64,000 nt of DNA. Origin: Rhodocyclaceae bacterium. GTDB taxonomy: Bacteria > Pseudomonadota > Gammaproteobacteria > Burkholderiales > Rhodocyclaceae. The DNA lies in the NCBI GenBank assembly GCA_016718525.1, contig JADKDD010000001.1, forward strand, positions 868,001-932,000, read 5' to 3'. Below the pieces are notes generated by a model. It had not been told where the DNA came from. It was given only the letters and a program-made list of their open reading frames with translations, and did not search any database. This document shows, piece by piece, positions 26,100 to 35,124 of this stretch (its first letter is position 1; each line of letters begins with the position of its first letter). Made by a program: the position numbers and the translations under genes.

Positions 26100-26936
26100 T
26101 TAGCGACAAGCATTCTTGATTCGCGTCGCCCATGTTTCTTCCCAGCAACATTCATGGTCGTAGCCTGCGACGATTTCAAATCGCGCGCGCGGATGATTGT
26201 GCTGGTAAAGCTGCGTCGTTTCGGTTGGTACGACGCGATCTGCACGGCCCTGAAAATGCACCTGCGGCAGGCTGCCAAGCGCCGCAGTGGTGTTTGCCGG
26301 ATTGAGAGAGTTCAGCAGTGGTGTCACCTTGTGCATGCTGACCCAGGCATCGGTATTCAATGGCGCTGCTACGGTCATCAGGCAGACAACATCCTGTCGT
26401 TGCGTCGCAACCAGTGCGGCGAGCGCGCCACCGCCGGAGTAGCCGATCAAGGTGACCTCACTGGTTTGGGTTTGGCGCACCAGTGCATCAATCTGCTGCG
26501 TGGTCGCGGTAATTGCTATTGTGCTGAAACGCGCATCGGTCCACAGATTTGGTGCGCAGCCAGCGAGCTCCTCCGGGTTGAGATACTGGCACAGGCGTGC
26601 CACATACGCCACGCTCGCATTGCCGCTGTTTGCGTCAGCGATCGCAAGTTTCAGCGCCAGTGGATTTAATGGGGTCGGGTCGGGTGGCGGTCGGCCATGC
26701 CGCCAATGCGCTCCATCACCCTCGATATAAACAGTCAGACGGCTGGTATCGCTGCCGCGGCGAAGGTAAGTTCTTAGTCCGCTGCCGGTGACGACTTTGT
26801 AAAAGCCATTTTCAGCGGCGAGCAAGTCCACTCGTTCGACTGGGCTGGCGAGCAAATTCGCACATCCACTCAACAGCACAGACGTAAAAATGGCTGCGGC
26901 GGCACGAATGCCAAAACCACAGCCAAGGTGCTGCAT
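26100..26936 (-). CDS. lipoprotein alpha/beta hydrolase
   Basis: A 278-residue protein with a lipoprotein signal, lipobox LLSGC with Cys25, so it is probably anchored in the cell envelope. It then shows YIEGDGAHW, a nucleophile elbow LIGYSGGGALAAL with Ser167, an acidic-residue loop FQGRADRVVP and a late His in GYDHECCW. It is an esterase- or lipase-like enzyme with unknown substrate. It lies 15 bases downstream of the beta-barrel gene on the same strand, so the two may be coexpressed. Confidence 0.78.
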   Translation of the reverse strand: MQHLGCGFGIRAAAAIFTSVLLSGCANLLASPVERVDLLAAENGFYKVVTGSGLRTYLRRGSDTSRLTVYIEGDGAHWRHGRPPPDPTPLNPLALKLAIADANSGNASVAYVARLCQYLNPEELAGCAPNLWTDARFSTIAITATTQQIDALVRQTQTSEVTLIGYSGGGALAALVATQRQDVVCLMTVAAPLNTDAWVSMHKVTPLLNSLNPANTTAALGSLPQVHFQGRADRVVPTETTQLYQHNHPRARFEIVAGYDHECCWEETWATRIKNACR

Positions 26937-26951
26937 GACTAACCTCTACGA

Positions 26952-28019
26952 TTAGAAGCGATAGCTCAGGTTTGCGACCAAAATGTCGTTCTTGATTTCC
27001 TTGCGATAGGCCTCATGCGAATACGAGATGCCGCCCGATAAAGGCCCGCTGGAATAAATATTGACGCCGGCTTGAAGTTGGGTTGCGTTGCGATCATTGT
27101 CCGAACCCACGATACCCGGCGGGGTTGTTGTGTCGCGAATGAAGGTGACACCGACATACGGTACGAAATTGCCGGCATCATATGCCACTTGGCCACCAAC
27201 ACGAGCCTGAGCCAGCTTGGACTTGGTTTTCGGCGTCGTATCAAATTCGTCTTTCGAGCCGAGGTAGCTGGCCTTGCCGAGCATTTGCCATTTTCCGATA
27301 TTGGTAGCGTAGGACAGTGACACTGCACCAAACGTACGGTCGTCGTTGGCCTTCGCAACGAGCGGACCGGTATAGCTGTCAAGATCAGTACGGCCAATGC
27401 CGATACTGGCATCAACTAGCCAATTTGCGTTAAGTGGAATCGCCACATAAGGCGCAATGGAATAACCATCACCCTTGATTTTGGTGCCGACGGAATTGGT
27501 TTTGCTACTCTCAATCGTGGTTGCAACCCCAACGATGACATCATTGTTCAAGGTGTAATCCACGCCACCGAGGAAGACATCAGCGTCGCCGTCGACGCGC
27601 AGAAAGCTATGCTCCATGTTGCTATGTGCGGCGGCAATCCAGCCATTCCAACGTTCGCCGCCTGCGCCTGCGGCGAGGCCGGTGGCGCGTTGGTCCAGCC
27701 CTGCGACAGGAGGTCGGTTACCTGGCGCACGATTGCGCGCACCGACAATCTGGCTGACGTAGGAGGTAAAGTCCAGCGTCCAGCGCGCTTCGAGGACTTG
27801 ATAGGATTGGAGGCCTTCGCTGTGGCCATCGCCATGGAGTTGTTCGTAGGTCAGGCATGGGCGGTCAGGAAATGCGATGTCGCAAATTGGCAGAGACTGA
27901 GCGTTTGCTAGCCCAGGCGCAAACGCGAGCGCAATGATCGAAGCGATGCCGAAACTCGTCGCGCCGCGCCTTGTTGGTCTGACGCTAGAGCTGATTGCGC
28001 GGTTGTTGGTGATTTGCAT
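26952..28019 (-). CDS. autotransporter-domain outer-membrane beta-barrel protein
   Basis: About 355 residues. A signal peptide (SFGIASIIALAFAPGLANA) is followed by a short passenger and a 12-strand-like barrel of alternating hydrophobic residues from about residue 110, ending LSYRF, the aromatic C-terminus recognised by the Bam machinery. Internal strands such as DVFLGGVDYTLNNDVIVGVA and LQAGVNIYSSGPLSGGISYS match autotransporter barrels. ATG 28019 is chosen because it follows a good ribosome site (AAAGGGAA) and puts the signal peptide near the start. A promoter candidate lies at 28043-28071. Confidence 0.78.
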   Translation of the reverse strand: MQITNNRAISSSVRPTRRGATSFGIASIIALAFAPGLANAQSLPICDIAFPDRPCLTYEQLHGDGHSEGLQSYQVLEARWTLDFTSYVSQIVGARNRAPGNRPPVAGLDQRATGLAAGAGGERWNGWIAAAHSNMEHSFLRVDGDADVFLGGVDYTLNNDVIVGVATTIESSKTNSVGTKIKGDGYSIAPYVAIPLNANWLVDASIGIGRTDLDSYTGPLVAKANDDRTFGAVSLSYATNIGKWQMLGKASYLGSKDEFDTTPKTKSKLAQARVGGQVAYDAGNFVPYVGVTFIRDTTTPPGIVGSDNDRNATQLQAGVNIYSSGPLSGGISYSHEAYRKEIKNDILVANLSYRF

Positions 28020-28042
28020 AGACGTTCCCTTTACACAGGTTG

Positions 28043-28071
28043 ATAAAAGCCGATATTGCTCGTTTTGACAA
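28043..28071 (-). promoter_or_regulatory. sigma-70-like promoter of the beta-barrel gene
   Basis: On the minus strand TTGTCA (28071-28066) and TTTTAT (28048-28043) are separated by 17 bases, about 24 bases before the ATG at 28019. The match is 5 of 6 at -35 and 4 of 6 at -10. Confidence 0.45.
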
Positions 28072-28255
28072 TCAGTGCTGTCTGCGCCGACGAGCATCCA
28101 ATCAAGTCGATCCCGATTTTAAAGCGAACCGGGCGAAGTGTCATCATCCAAACGGACTATGGGCCGAATAGTGCATAAAGTTCCGAACGCACCTGTGCAG
28201 ACGCCACAATCAATCGAGTTAGGCGCGGTCAACATCCGACTGTGCGGAAGTTCGT

Positions 28256-29245
28256 TCACTCACCTTTCACGCGCAGTACGATTTTGCCAATATGACGGCT
28301 GCTTTCCATTAGTCGGTGCGCGTGCTCGACGTCATTCAGCGCAAAGGTTTCACAAATATGCGGTGCCATTTCGCTCCGTGCCAGCACAGGCCAGATATTG
28401 GTCAGCAGGGCATCGCGCAACGCCGCCTTTTCCGCCACGCTGCGAGCGCGCATGGTTGATCCGGTGAGCGTCAGGCGCTTCATCATCACCGGCAACAAAT
28501 CAACTTCACCTTTGCTGCCTTGTAGAAAGGCGATGGAGACCAATCGCCCATCACGTCGCAGCACCCCAAGATTGCGCTGAAAGTAAGGCACGCCGACCAT
28601 GTCCAGCACCACTTCCACACCTTCGTTCTTGGTGTATTCCAAAACTTTGCGGGCGAAATCTTCGGTCTGGTAATTGATCGCGTGTTGGGCGCCAAACGCC
28701 TGGCAGAAAGCTGCCTTTTCATCGTTGCCAACAGTAACAATGCACTCAACGCCTAAATGCTTGGCGAGCTGAATCGCGCACAGTCCAATGCCGCTGGAAC
28801 CGCCATGAACCAGCAGTCGTTCACCAGTTTTCAGGTGACCGAGGTTAATCAAATTCGCCCAAACCGTGAACCATACTTCCGGCAGTGCTGCGGCACTGGA
28901 CATGCTCATGCCGGTGGGGATTGGTAGAACGTGTGCAGCCGGCGCAAGGCAATACTCAGCGTAACCGCCACCTGGTGTCAGGGCGGTGACACGGTCGCCC
29001 GGTTTCCAATCATTGACATCATTACCTACCGCGGTGACCGTGCCGGCAACCTCAAGCCCCAACACAGGCGAGGCGTCGAGTGGAGCAGGGTAGCGTCCCG
29101 AGCGTTGAAGCACATCGGGTCGATTGACGCCGGCAAATCCAACTTCGATCAAAATCTGCGACGGCCCGGGAGTCGGCCGGGGGGCATCGCGGAGCCGCAT
29201 GCATTCGGGGCCGCCTCCAGTGCCATGATCAACGTACCTCATCAT
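28256..29245 (-). CDS. NAD(P)H:quinone oxidoreductase (zeta-crystallin-like MDR family)
   Basis: About 329 residues of a zinc-free medium-chain dehydrogenase/reductase. GVNRPDVLQRSGRYP, SPVLGLEVAGTVTAVG and the NADPH loop LLVHGGSSGIGLCAIQLAK match the quinone oxidoreductase/PIG3 group, which reduces quinones and related electrophiles. ATG 29245 is chosen because a GAGG ribosome site lies just before it; the ORF extends eight codons further upstream. There is a 236-base gap to the beta-barrel gene on the same strand. Confidence 0.88.
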   Translation of the reverse strand: MMRYVDHGTGGGPECMRLRDAPRPTPGPSQILIEVGFAGVNRPDVLQRSGRYPAPLDASPVLGLEVAGTVTAVGNDVNDWKPGDRVTALTPGGGYAEYCLAPAAHVLPIPTGMSMSSAAALPEVWFTVWANLINLGHLKTGERLLVHGGSSGIGLCAIQLAKHLGVECIVTVGNDEKAAFCQAFGAQHAINYQTEDFARKVLEYTKNEGVEVVLDMVGVPYFQRNLGVLRRDGRLVSIAFLQGSKGEVDLLPVMMKRLTLTGSTMRARSVAEKAALRDALLTNIWPVLARSEMAPHICETFALNDVEHAHRLMESSRHIGKIVLRVKGE

Positions 29246-29425
29246 CTCATCCTCAACTAAAATCACCCCTAGTGTAAGGGCGCCCGAGCACTTTACGTCA
29301 TCGAGTAGACCGTTTCCGCGAAGGTTGCCATCTATCTTGAATGCAATTTAGCCCGACACCGGATCAAGACTGTAGTTTTATCGCGTGCCGTAGTAACTTT
29401 TGGAATTGGTAAAGCAGGAGACTGA

Positions 29426-30619
29426 ATGAGCGCTAACAAGGGAAATGCGGCATTTCACTGGCAAGATCCATTGCTGCTTGATGAGCAGTTAAGCGAGGAC
29501 GAGCGGATGTTGCGGGATGCCGCGCGCGCTTACTGCCAGGACAAACTTCTGCCGCGGGTATTGCTGGCTTTTCGCAATGAAGCGATGGATGCTTCGATTT
29601 TCCGCGAGATGGGGGACATCGGCTTGCTCGGGACAACGATTCCTGTTGAATATGGCGGCGCAGGGCTGAACTATGTCAGTTACGGCCTGATTGCCCGTGA
29701 AGTCGAACGTGTCGATTCCGGTTACCGTTCAATGATGAGCGTCCAGAGTTCGTTGGTGATGGTGCCAATTAACGAATTCGGGTCGGAAGCGCAAAAGCAG
29801 AAGTACTTGCCGAAATTGGCTAATGGTGAATGGATAGGGTGTTTCGGTTTGACCGAACCCAATCACGGCTCCGATCCGGGGGCAATGATCACCCGGGCCA
29901 GAAAGGTTGCTGGAGGATTTTCTTTATCTGGCGCAAAAATGTGGATTACCAATAGTCCGATTGCAGATGTTTTTGTCGTCTGGGCAAAAAACGATGAAGG
30001 AAAAATTCGTGGCTTCATATTGCAACGAGGCATGAAAGGGCTGACGACGCCGGCGATTCATGGAAAGATGGGGCTTCGAGCCTCAGTTACCGGCGAAATC
30101 GTCATGGACGGTGTCTTTGTCCCCGATGAAAACGAGCTGCCTCATGTCAGTGGATTAAAGGGACCATTTACCTGCTTGAACTCTGCGCGCTACGGGATTG
30201 CTTGGGGAGCACTGGGTGCGGCTGAAGACTGCTGGTTTCGCGCACGCCAGTACGTCATGGACCGCATGCAATTTGGCAGACCGTTGGCAGCCAATCAGCT
30301 CATTCAAAAAAAGCTAGCGGACATGCAGACCGAAATAGCTCTTGGTTTGCAGGGTTGCCTAAGGCTAGGCCGATTGAAGGACGAAGGGAATGCTGCACCT
30401 GAAATCACTTCCATGATGAAGCGCAATTCTTGCGGCAAAGCACTCGACATTGCGCGTACGGCGCGCGACATGCACGGCGGAAACGGCATTTCGGATGAGT
30501 TCGGCGTGATTCGTCATATGCTCAATCTTGAAGTGGTCAACACCTACGAAGGTACGCATGATGTTCATGCCTTGATCCTCGGTCGGGCACAAACTGATAT
30601 CCCCGCGTTCGCAAATTGA
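29426..30619 (+). CDS. gcdH: glutaryl-CoA dehydrogenase-like acyl-CoA dehydrogenase
   Basis: A 397-residue FAD enzyme. RVDSGYRSMMSVQSSLVM, GCFGLTEPNHGSDPG (FAD/acyl-CoA binding), WITNSPIADVFVVWAK, RYGIAWGALGAAE and the C-terminal VVNTYEGTHDVHALILGRAQTD with the catalytic glutamate match glutaryl-CoA dehydrogenases rather than short-chain acyl-CoA dehydrogenases. It would convert glutaryl-CoA to crotonyl-CoA in lysine, tryptophan and aromatic degradation. A CAGGAG site precedes the ATG. The usual CoA-transferase partner is not adjacent. Confidence 0.9.
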   Translation: MSANKGNAAFHWQDPLLLDEQLSEDERMLRDAARAYCQDKLLPRVLLAFRNEAMDASIFREMGDIGLLGTTIPVEYGGAGLNYVSYGLIAREVERVDSGYRSMMSVQSSLVMVPINEFGSEAQKQKYLPKLANGEWIGCFGLTEPNHGSDPGAMITRARKVAGGFSLSGAKMWITNSPIADVFVVWAKNDEGKIRGFILQRGMKGLTTPAIHGKMGLRASVTGEIVMDGVFVPDENELPHVSGLKGPFTCLNSARYGIAWGALGAAEDCWFRARQYVMDRMQFGRPLAANQLIQKKLADMQTEIALGLQGCLRLGRLKDEGNAAPEITSMMKRNSCGKALDIARTARDMHGGNGISDEFGVIRHMLNLEVVNTYEGTHDVHALILGRAQTDIPAFAN

Positions 30620-30645
30620 TTTATGCACAGCATCAGCATTAGAAA

Positions 30646-31518
30646 TTGAAAATTGATAGCCGTTCCGGGCGCCTGGAGTTCACAGCAATAACGGGTGACG
30701 GTGTGCCCTTGCACGGACAGGGCTGGATTCCACCTAATCCGGTTGCGATCATTGCGCTCGCCCATGGTTTGGCCGAACATGGAGGTCGATATAGTGGTTT
30801 TGCGTCACAGATCAACCAGGTTGAAATCGGCTTGGTGACAGTTGATCTGCGCGGTCACGGGCGGTCGCCAGGTGAAGCACTGCTGGTCAATCGCTTCGAT
30901 GATTACCTGCTGGATATCGATGCTTTGCTTGAGGCGACTCGAAGAATAGCGGCAGGTCGCCCGGTCTTTTTGATGGGACATAGCTTGGGGGGTGCAATTG
31001 CGTTGCGTTGGGTGTCGCAACGCAGTGCTGAAGCTGCAGAATTGCGTGGCCTTATCCTGTCGTCAGCCGCGCTCGAAATTGGACCAGGAATGCCCGCCTA
31101 TCTGGTGAAACTGGCGCCGCTGATTTCGCGATACTTGCCGCGACTACGAACCCAAGCCTTGAATCCGGAGTTGATCAGCAGCATCGCTGCAGAAGTTGCG
31201 CGCTATCGAGACGACCCATTGGTCTGCCATCTGCCACCGCCGGCAAGGACTGGTGCCGAAGTTTTGGCGATAATGTCGGTCAATTTGGCGGCAGCGTCTA
31301 AAATCTCGTTGCCGCTCTACGTTTTTCATGGCACTGGTGATACGTTGACCTCGCCTGAAGGCAGTCAAGCGCTCTATGCTGCTTGGGGAGGTACCGATCG
31401 ATGTTTGCGCTTGTGGGTTGGCAGTTTGCACGAGACGCTTAATGACATTGACAGAGATGCGGTGATTGACGAATTGACGGAGTGGTTGTTGCCACGGTCT
31501 GTAAGGCAACGAAGTTAG
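30646..31518 (+). CDS. alpha/beta hydrolase, monoacylglycerol-lipase-like
   Basis: A 290-residue hydrolase of the serine aminopeptidase S33/lysophospholipase group: LAHGLAEHGGRYSGF, nucleophile elbow LMGHSLGGAIALR, VFHGTGDTLTSPEGS with the acidic residue, and a late His in GSLHETLND. It probably hydrolyses monoacylglycerols or lysophospholipids. No ATG fits the N-terminus, so the TTG at 30646 is given. It ends 32 bases before sapC and follows gcdH by 26 bases. Confidence 0.83.
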   Translation: MKIDSRSGRLEFTAITGDGVPLHGQGWIPPNPVAIIALAHGLAEHGGRYSGFASQINQVEIGLVTVDLRGHGRSPGEALLVNRFDDYLLDIDALLEATRRIAAGRPVFLMGHSLGGAIALRWVSQRSAEAAELRGLILSSAALEIGPGMPAYLVKLAPLISRYLPRLRTQALNPELISSIAAEVARYRDDPLVCHLPPPARTGAEVLAIMSVNLAAASKISLPLYVFHGTGDTLTSPEGSQALYAAWGGTDRCLRLWVGSLHETLNDIDRDAVIDELTEWLLPRSVRQRS

Positions 31519-31550
31519 CTGAATTTTTGCAGGACCAACAGGAGAAACAA

Positions 31551-32285
31551 ATGTCCGAATTACTGTTTTATGAAAAAGTTGAAGCCCTGAACGAACAAGT
31601 CCACGGTGCTTTGCGGGTTAAACCAATCACCAATTTTCGTTACGCCGCAAAGGTAAATTCTGTTCCCTTGTTGGTCAGTGAGTTCGGTGATTGTGCGCGT
31701 GAATATCCGATTGTTTTTGTGCGTGGAGATGCCGGTGTGATTCCTGTCGCGCTGATCGGATTGCGCGAAGCTGAAAACCTGTTTGTTGATAGTCTGGGCA
31801 AGTGGGATGCGCGTTACATCCCGGCATTCGTTCGCCGCTATCCGTTTGTTGCCGGCAAGGGTGATGAAGGACAAATGGTTGTCTGTATCGATTCGTCTGC
31901 ATCCTGTTTTGACGATAAGACTGGAGAACCGCTGTTCGCCGATGGCAAACCAACCAAGCAGCTCGATCATGCAATGAACTTCATGCGTGATTTTCAGCAG
32001 GGTGCCCTGGCAACAGAAACGATTAGCGCGCGACTTCAGTCACTTGATCTGTTTCGCGATGCCGATTCAGTGGCGCGACTCAATGATGGGACGCAATTCC
32101 GACTCAACGGAATGTCCGTCGTTGATGAAGAGAAGTTGAAGGCACTTGACAAAGAAGTTTGCTATGAATTGTTTTCCAGTGGCGTACTCGGATTGATTCA
32201 TGCGCATTTAATTTCGCTCGGAAATCTTGCCGGATTGGTGGATCGGCTAAGCAAGCGACGTCCGGCCGCTAAGGCAGCCAAATAA
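31551..32285 (+). CDS. SapC family protein
   Basis: A 244-residue protein of the SapC family: YAAKVNSVPLLVSEFGDCAREYPIVF, VPVALIGLREAENLFV-like core, RYIPAFVRRYPFV and FNDGTQFR-type C-terminal repeats are visible. The name comes from a Campylobacter S-layer-associated gene; the family is wide in proteobacteria and its function is unproven. A lysine/alanine tail (RRPAAKAAK) ends the protein. An AGGAG site precedes ATG 31551. A stem-loop at 32320 follows. Confidence 0.82.
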   Translation: MSELLFYEKVEALNEQVHGALRVKPITNFRYAAKVNSVPLLVSEFGDCAREYPIVFVRGDAGVIPVALIGLREAENLFVDSLGKWDARYIPAFVRRYPFVAGKGDEGQMVVCIDSSASCFDDKTGEPLFADGKPTKQLDHAMNFMRDFQQGALATETISARLQSLDLFRDADSVARLNDGTQFRLNGMSVVDEEKLKALDKEVCYELFSSGVLGLIHAHLISLGNLAGLVDRLSKRRPAAKAAK

Positions 32286-32319
32286 GGCGAATCCGGTCAG
32301 TGATTGCGTAAACTTTGTG

Positions 32320-32359
32320 TCATGTGCGCTCTGGGTCCAAGGGGCGCACATGACCTTTT
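32320..32359 (+). terminator. probable intrinsic terminator after sapC
   Basis: A 10-bp perfect stem, TCATGTGCGC (32320-32329) with GCGCACATGA (32344-32353), a 14-base loop and CCTTTT after it. The T run is short. Confidence 0.6.
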
Positions 32360-32498
32360 CTGCAAAACGCCTTGACACCATTCGCTGATTTTGCGGTCAA
32401 TGAACGGCCACACAGCAAATGGATAGCCAAATATTTTGGTAGGCCAAAAATCAAGCAACATATTTGCGAAAAGATCGTTGCCCAGAAGTAGCATTTGA

Positions 32499-32528
32499 TT
32501 GAAGCAACGGTCCATTCCTTGCTATCAT
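32499..32528 (+). promoter_or_regulatory. candidate promoter of pyrG
   Basis: TTGAAG (32499-32504) and TATCAT (32523-32528) are 18 bases apart and about 26 bases before the pyrG ATG. The -35 match is partial, so this is tentative. Confidence 0.3.
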
Positions 32529-32553
32529 TCGACTTTCCCGCGGCGAAATTCTC

Positions 32554-34182
32554 ATGCCTAAATACGTCTTTGTAACAGGTGGTGTCGTGTCCAGTTTGGG
32601 CAAAGGCATCGCCGCCGCCAGTCTTGGGGCCATTCTTGAATCACGCGGGATTACCGTCACGCACCTGAAACTTGACCCGTATATCAACGTAGATCCGGGC
32701 ACGATGTCGCCATTTCAGCATGGTGAAGTTTTTGTGACTGAAGATGGTGCCGAAACAGACCTCGATCTTGGTCACTACGAGCGGTTTACCAGTGCCAAGA
32801 TGGGACGTCGCAATAATTTCACTACCGGTCAAATTTATGAGGCGGTGATCAAGAAAGAGCGGCGTGGTGAGTACCTTGGCAAGACGGTGCAGGTCATCCC
32901 GCATATCACGGACGAAATCAAAAATTACATCCGTCGCGGTGCCGAGGGGGCCGACGTCGCAATTGTTGAAGTCGGCGGAACCGTCGGCGATATAGAGTCA
33001 TTGCCGTTTTTGGAAGCCATTCGCCAAATGGGCATCCAGGAAGGTCGCAGCAATGCCTGTTACATTCATTTGACCTTGGTCCCGTTCATACCGACAGCGG
33101 GTGAGCTGAAAACCAAGCCGACTCAACACTCGGTCAAGGAGTTGCGCGAAATTGGTATTCAGCCCGACATCTTGTTGTGTCGTGCTGATCGTGAAATCCC
33201 GCCGGACGAAAAAGCCAAGATTGCGCTGTTCACCAATGTTCAGATTGAGGCGGTAATTTCAGCGCTCGATGCAGATAGCATCTACAAAATTCCCGGCATG
33301 CTGCACGAACAAATGCTTGACGGGATTGTCTGCAGGAAACTCGACATCCTGGCACGAGCGGCTGACTTGTCGTTGTGGAAGCGTTTGGTCGATTCGCTGG
33401 AACACCCCGCCAATCTGGTGAACATTGCCTTTGTTGGTAAGTATGTGGATCTTACCGAGTCGTACAAGTCGCTCACTGAAGCACTGATTCATGCCGGAAT
33501 GCATACCTCGAGCCGGGTCAAGATTAACTTCGTCGATTCGGAAGAGTTGGAATGCAACGGATGCGCATCGTTGGCGGGTATGGATGGAATTCTGGTTCCA
33601 GGAGGATTTGGCAAGCGAGGTACAGAGGGAAAAATAGCTGCGGTACGCTATGCCCGTGAAAACAAGATTCCCTATTTGGGAATCTGCCTGGGCATGCAAT
33701 TGGCGACCATTGAGTTCGCGCGCAACGTTGCCCATCTTGACGGTGCCAACAGCACTGAATTCGATCCTGAGACTCCCCATCCTGTCGTGGCGCTGATTAC
33801 CGAATGGCTGGATCGCGAAGGTAGGGTGGAAATTCGCGATACGAATTCTGATTTGGGCGGCACTATGCGTCTTGGGGCGCAGCGTTGCCCGGTCAAGTCA
33901 GGCAGTCTGGCTGCGAGCATCTACGGCAAAGAAGTCAATGAGCGACATCGCCATCGCTATGAAGTAAATAATGTGTATGTTCCAAAGCTGGAAGCCGCCG
34001 GCATGGTGATCAGCGCTCGCACACCGACTGAGAATTTGCCGGAAATGATGGAACTTCCACAGACAACTCACCCGTGGTTTGTCGGGGTTCAGTTTCACCC
34101 TGAATTCACCTCAAACCCACGAACCGGGCATCCCTTGTTTATAGCGTATGTCAAAGCCGCCTTGGCCAAACAGAAGGGGTAA
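32554..34182 (+). CDS. pyrG: CTP synthase
   Basis: A 542-residue enzyme making CTP from UTP, ATP and glutamine. The N-terminal amidoligase has VTGGVVSSLGKGIAAASLG (P-loop) and DPYINVDPGTMSPFQHGEVF. The C-terminal glutamine amidotransferase has GICLGMQLATIEFARN with the catalytic Cys and QFHPEFTSNP with His/Glu. Length and ends are normal. The kdsA ATG is 3 bases after the stop, so the two are coupled, and eno and ftsB follow in the conserved betaproteobacterial order. Confidence 0.97.
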   Translation: MPKYVFVTGGVVSSLGKGIAAASLGAILESRGITVTHLKLDPYINVDPGTMSPFQHGEVFVTEDGAETDLDLGHYERFTSAKMGRRNNFTTGQIYEAVIKKERRGEYLGKTVQVIPHITDEIKNYIRRGAEGADVAIVEVGGTVGDIESLPFLEAIRQMGIQEGRSNACYIHLTLVPFIPTAGELKTKPTQHSVKELREIGIQPDILLCRADREIPPDEKAKIALFTNVQIEAVISALDADSIYKIPGMLHEQMLDGIVCRKLDILARAADLSLWKRLVDSLEHPANLVNIAFVGKYVDLTESYKSLTEALIHAGMHTSSRVKINFVDSEELECNGCASLAGMDGILVPGGFGKRGTEGKIAAVRYARENKIPYLGICLGMQLATIEFARNVAHLDGANSTEFDPETPHPVVALITEWLDREGRVEIRDTNSDLGGTMRLGAQRCPVKSGSLAASIYGKEVNERHRHRYEVNNVYVPKLEAAGMVISARTPTENLPEMMELPQTTHPWFVGVQFHPEFTSNPRTGHPLFIAYVKAALAKQKG

Positions 34183-34185
34183 CTC

Positions 34186-35022
34186 ATGAAGCTCTGCAAT
34201 TTTAAGGTGGGATTGGATCAGCCTGTATTTTTAATTGCCGGGCCATGTGTTGCTGAGTCAGAAGCTTTATGTCTTGATGTCGCAGGCCGAATGAAGGAAA
34301 TGTCGGCCGCTCTAGGGATACCGTATATTTTTAAGGCTTCCTATGACAAGGCCAACCGTAGTTCCGGAAGTTCCTTTCGCGGCCACGGTATGGAAGAAGG
34401 TTTGCGAATATTGGCTGAAGTGAAACGACAGATCGGTGTGCCGGTGTTAACGGATGTTCATGCCGAGGACGAGATTTTTACTGTAGCGAGCGTGGTTGAT
34501 GTATTGCAAACCCCGGCGTTCTTGTGTCGTCAGACCGATTTCATCCAAGCGTGCGCAGCCTCCGGGAAACCGGTAAATATCAAAAAGGGACAATTTCTTG
34601 CGCCGGGCGATATGAAGCACGTGGTTGCGAAGGCACGTGAAGCCAACAAAGGTGCTGACACAATAATGGTCTGCGAACGAGGTGCGTCATTCGGTTATAA
34701 CAATTTGGTCTCGGATATGCGTAGTTTGGCAATCATGCGTGAGAGCAATTGTCCGGTGATCTTTGATGCGACTCATTCGGTACAACTGCCGGGTGGGCAA
34801 GGCGCATCATCCGGCGGACAGCGGGAATTTGTACCAGTATTGGCAAGGGCAGCAGTTGCGGTTGGCGTCGCCGGACTATTCATGGAAACTCATCCAGATC
34901 CTTCACAGGCATTGTCTGATGGTCCGAATGCGTGGCCGTTGACGCACATGAAAGAATTGCTGGAGACCTTGATGGAGCTTGATCTGGTCGTTAAGAGACG
35001 CGGTTTTGCCAACCAACTCTAG
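34186..35022 (+). CDS. kdsA: 3-deoxy-8-phosphooctulonate synthase
   Basis: A 278-residue enzyme condensing PEP with arabinose-5-phosphate to KDO-8-phosphate for lipid A/LPS core. LIAGPCVAESEAL, FKASYDKANRSSGSSFRG, LTDVHAEDE, QTDFIQACAASGKPVNIKKGQ and DATHSVQLPGGQG are diagnostic of KdsA. It is three bases after pyrG. The 102-base gap to eno holds a repeat copy rather than a recognisable promoter. Confidence 0.97.
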   Translation: MKLCNFKVGLDQPVFLIAGPCVAESEALCLDVAGRMKEMSAALGIPYIFKASYDKANRSSGSSFRGHGMEEGLRILAEVKRQIGVPVLTDVHAEDEIFTVASVVDVLQTPAFLCRQTDFIQACAASGKPVNIKKGQFLAPGDMKHVVAKAREANKGADTIMVCERGASFGYNNLVSDMRSLAIMRESNCPVIFDATHSVQLPGGQGASSGGQREFVPVLARAAVAVGVAGLFMETHPDPSQALSDGPNAWPLTHMKELLETLMELDLVVKRRGFANQL

Positions 35023-35028
35023 ACGGCC

Positions 35029-35053
35029 AAGTTGGTGCTGGCGGGACGGCGTT
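35029..35053 (+). repeat. dispersed 25-bp repeat, copy 6 (intergenic)
   Basis: AAGTTGGTGCTGGC is followed by GGG and ACGGCGTT, just after the kdsA stop and before eno. It differs from the consensus at the first base and at one base of the right half. Confidence 0.75.
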
Positions 35054-35124
35054 GTGTTCAATGACTCTGAATCGACAGTGTCAAGGTGACTGGTCACAAA
35101 ATTTGAAATTTGAAGGAGTTAAAA

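Noticed and set aside
26084..29310. Shared 14-mer GTCATCGAGTAGAC at 26084 and 29297
   Set aside because: In 64 kb on two strands, about fifteen chance pairs of identical 14-mers are expected, so two copies alone mean little.
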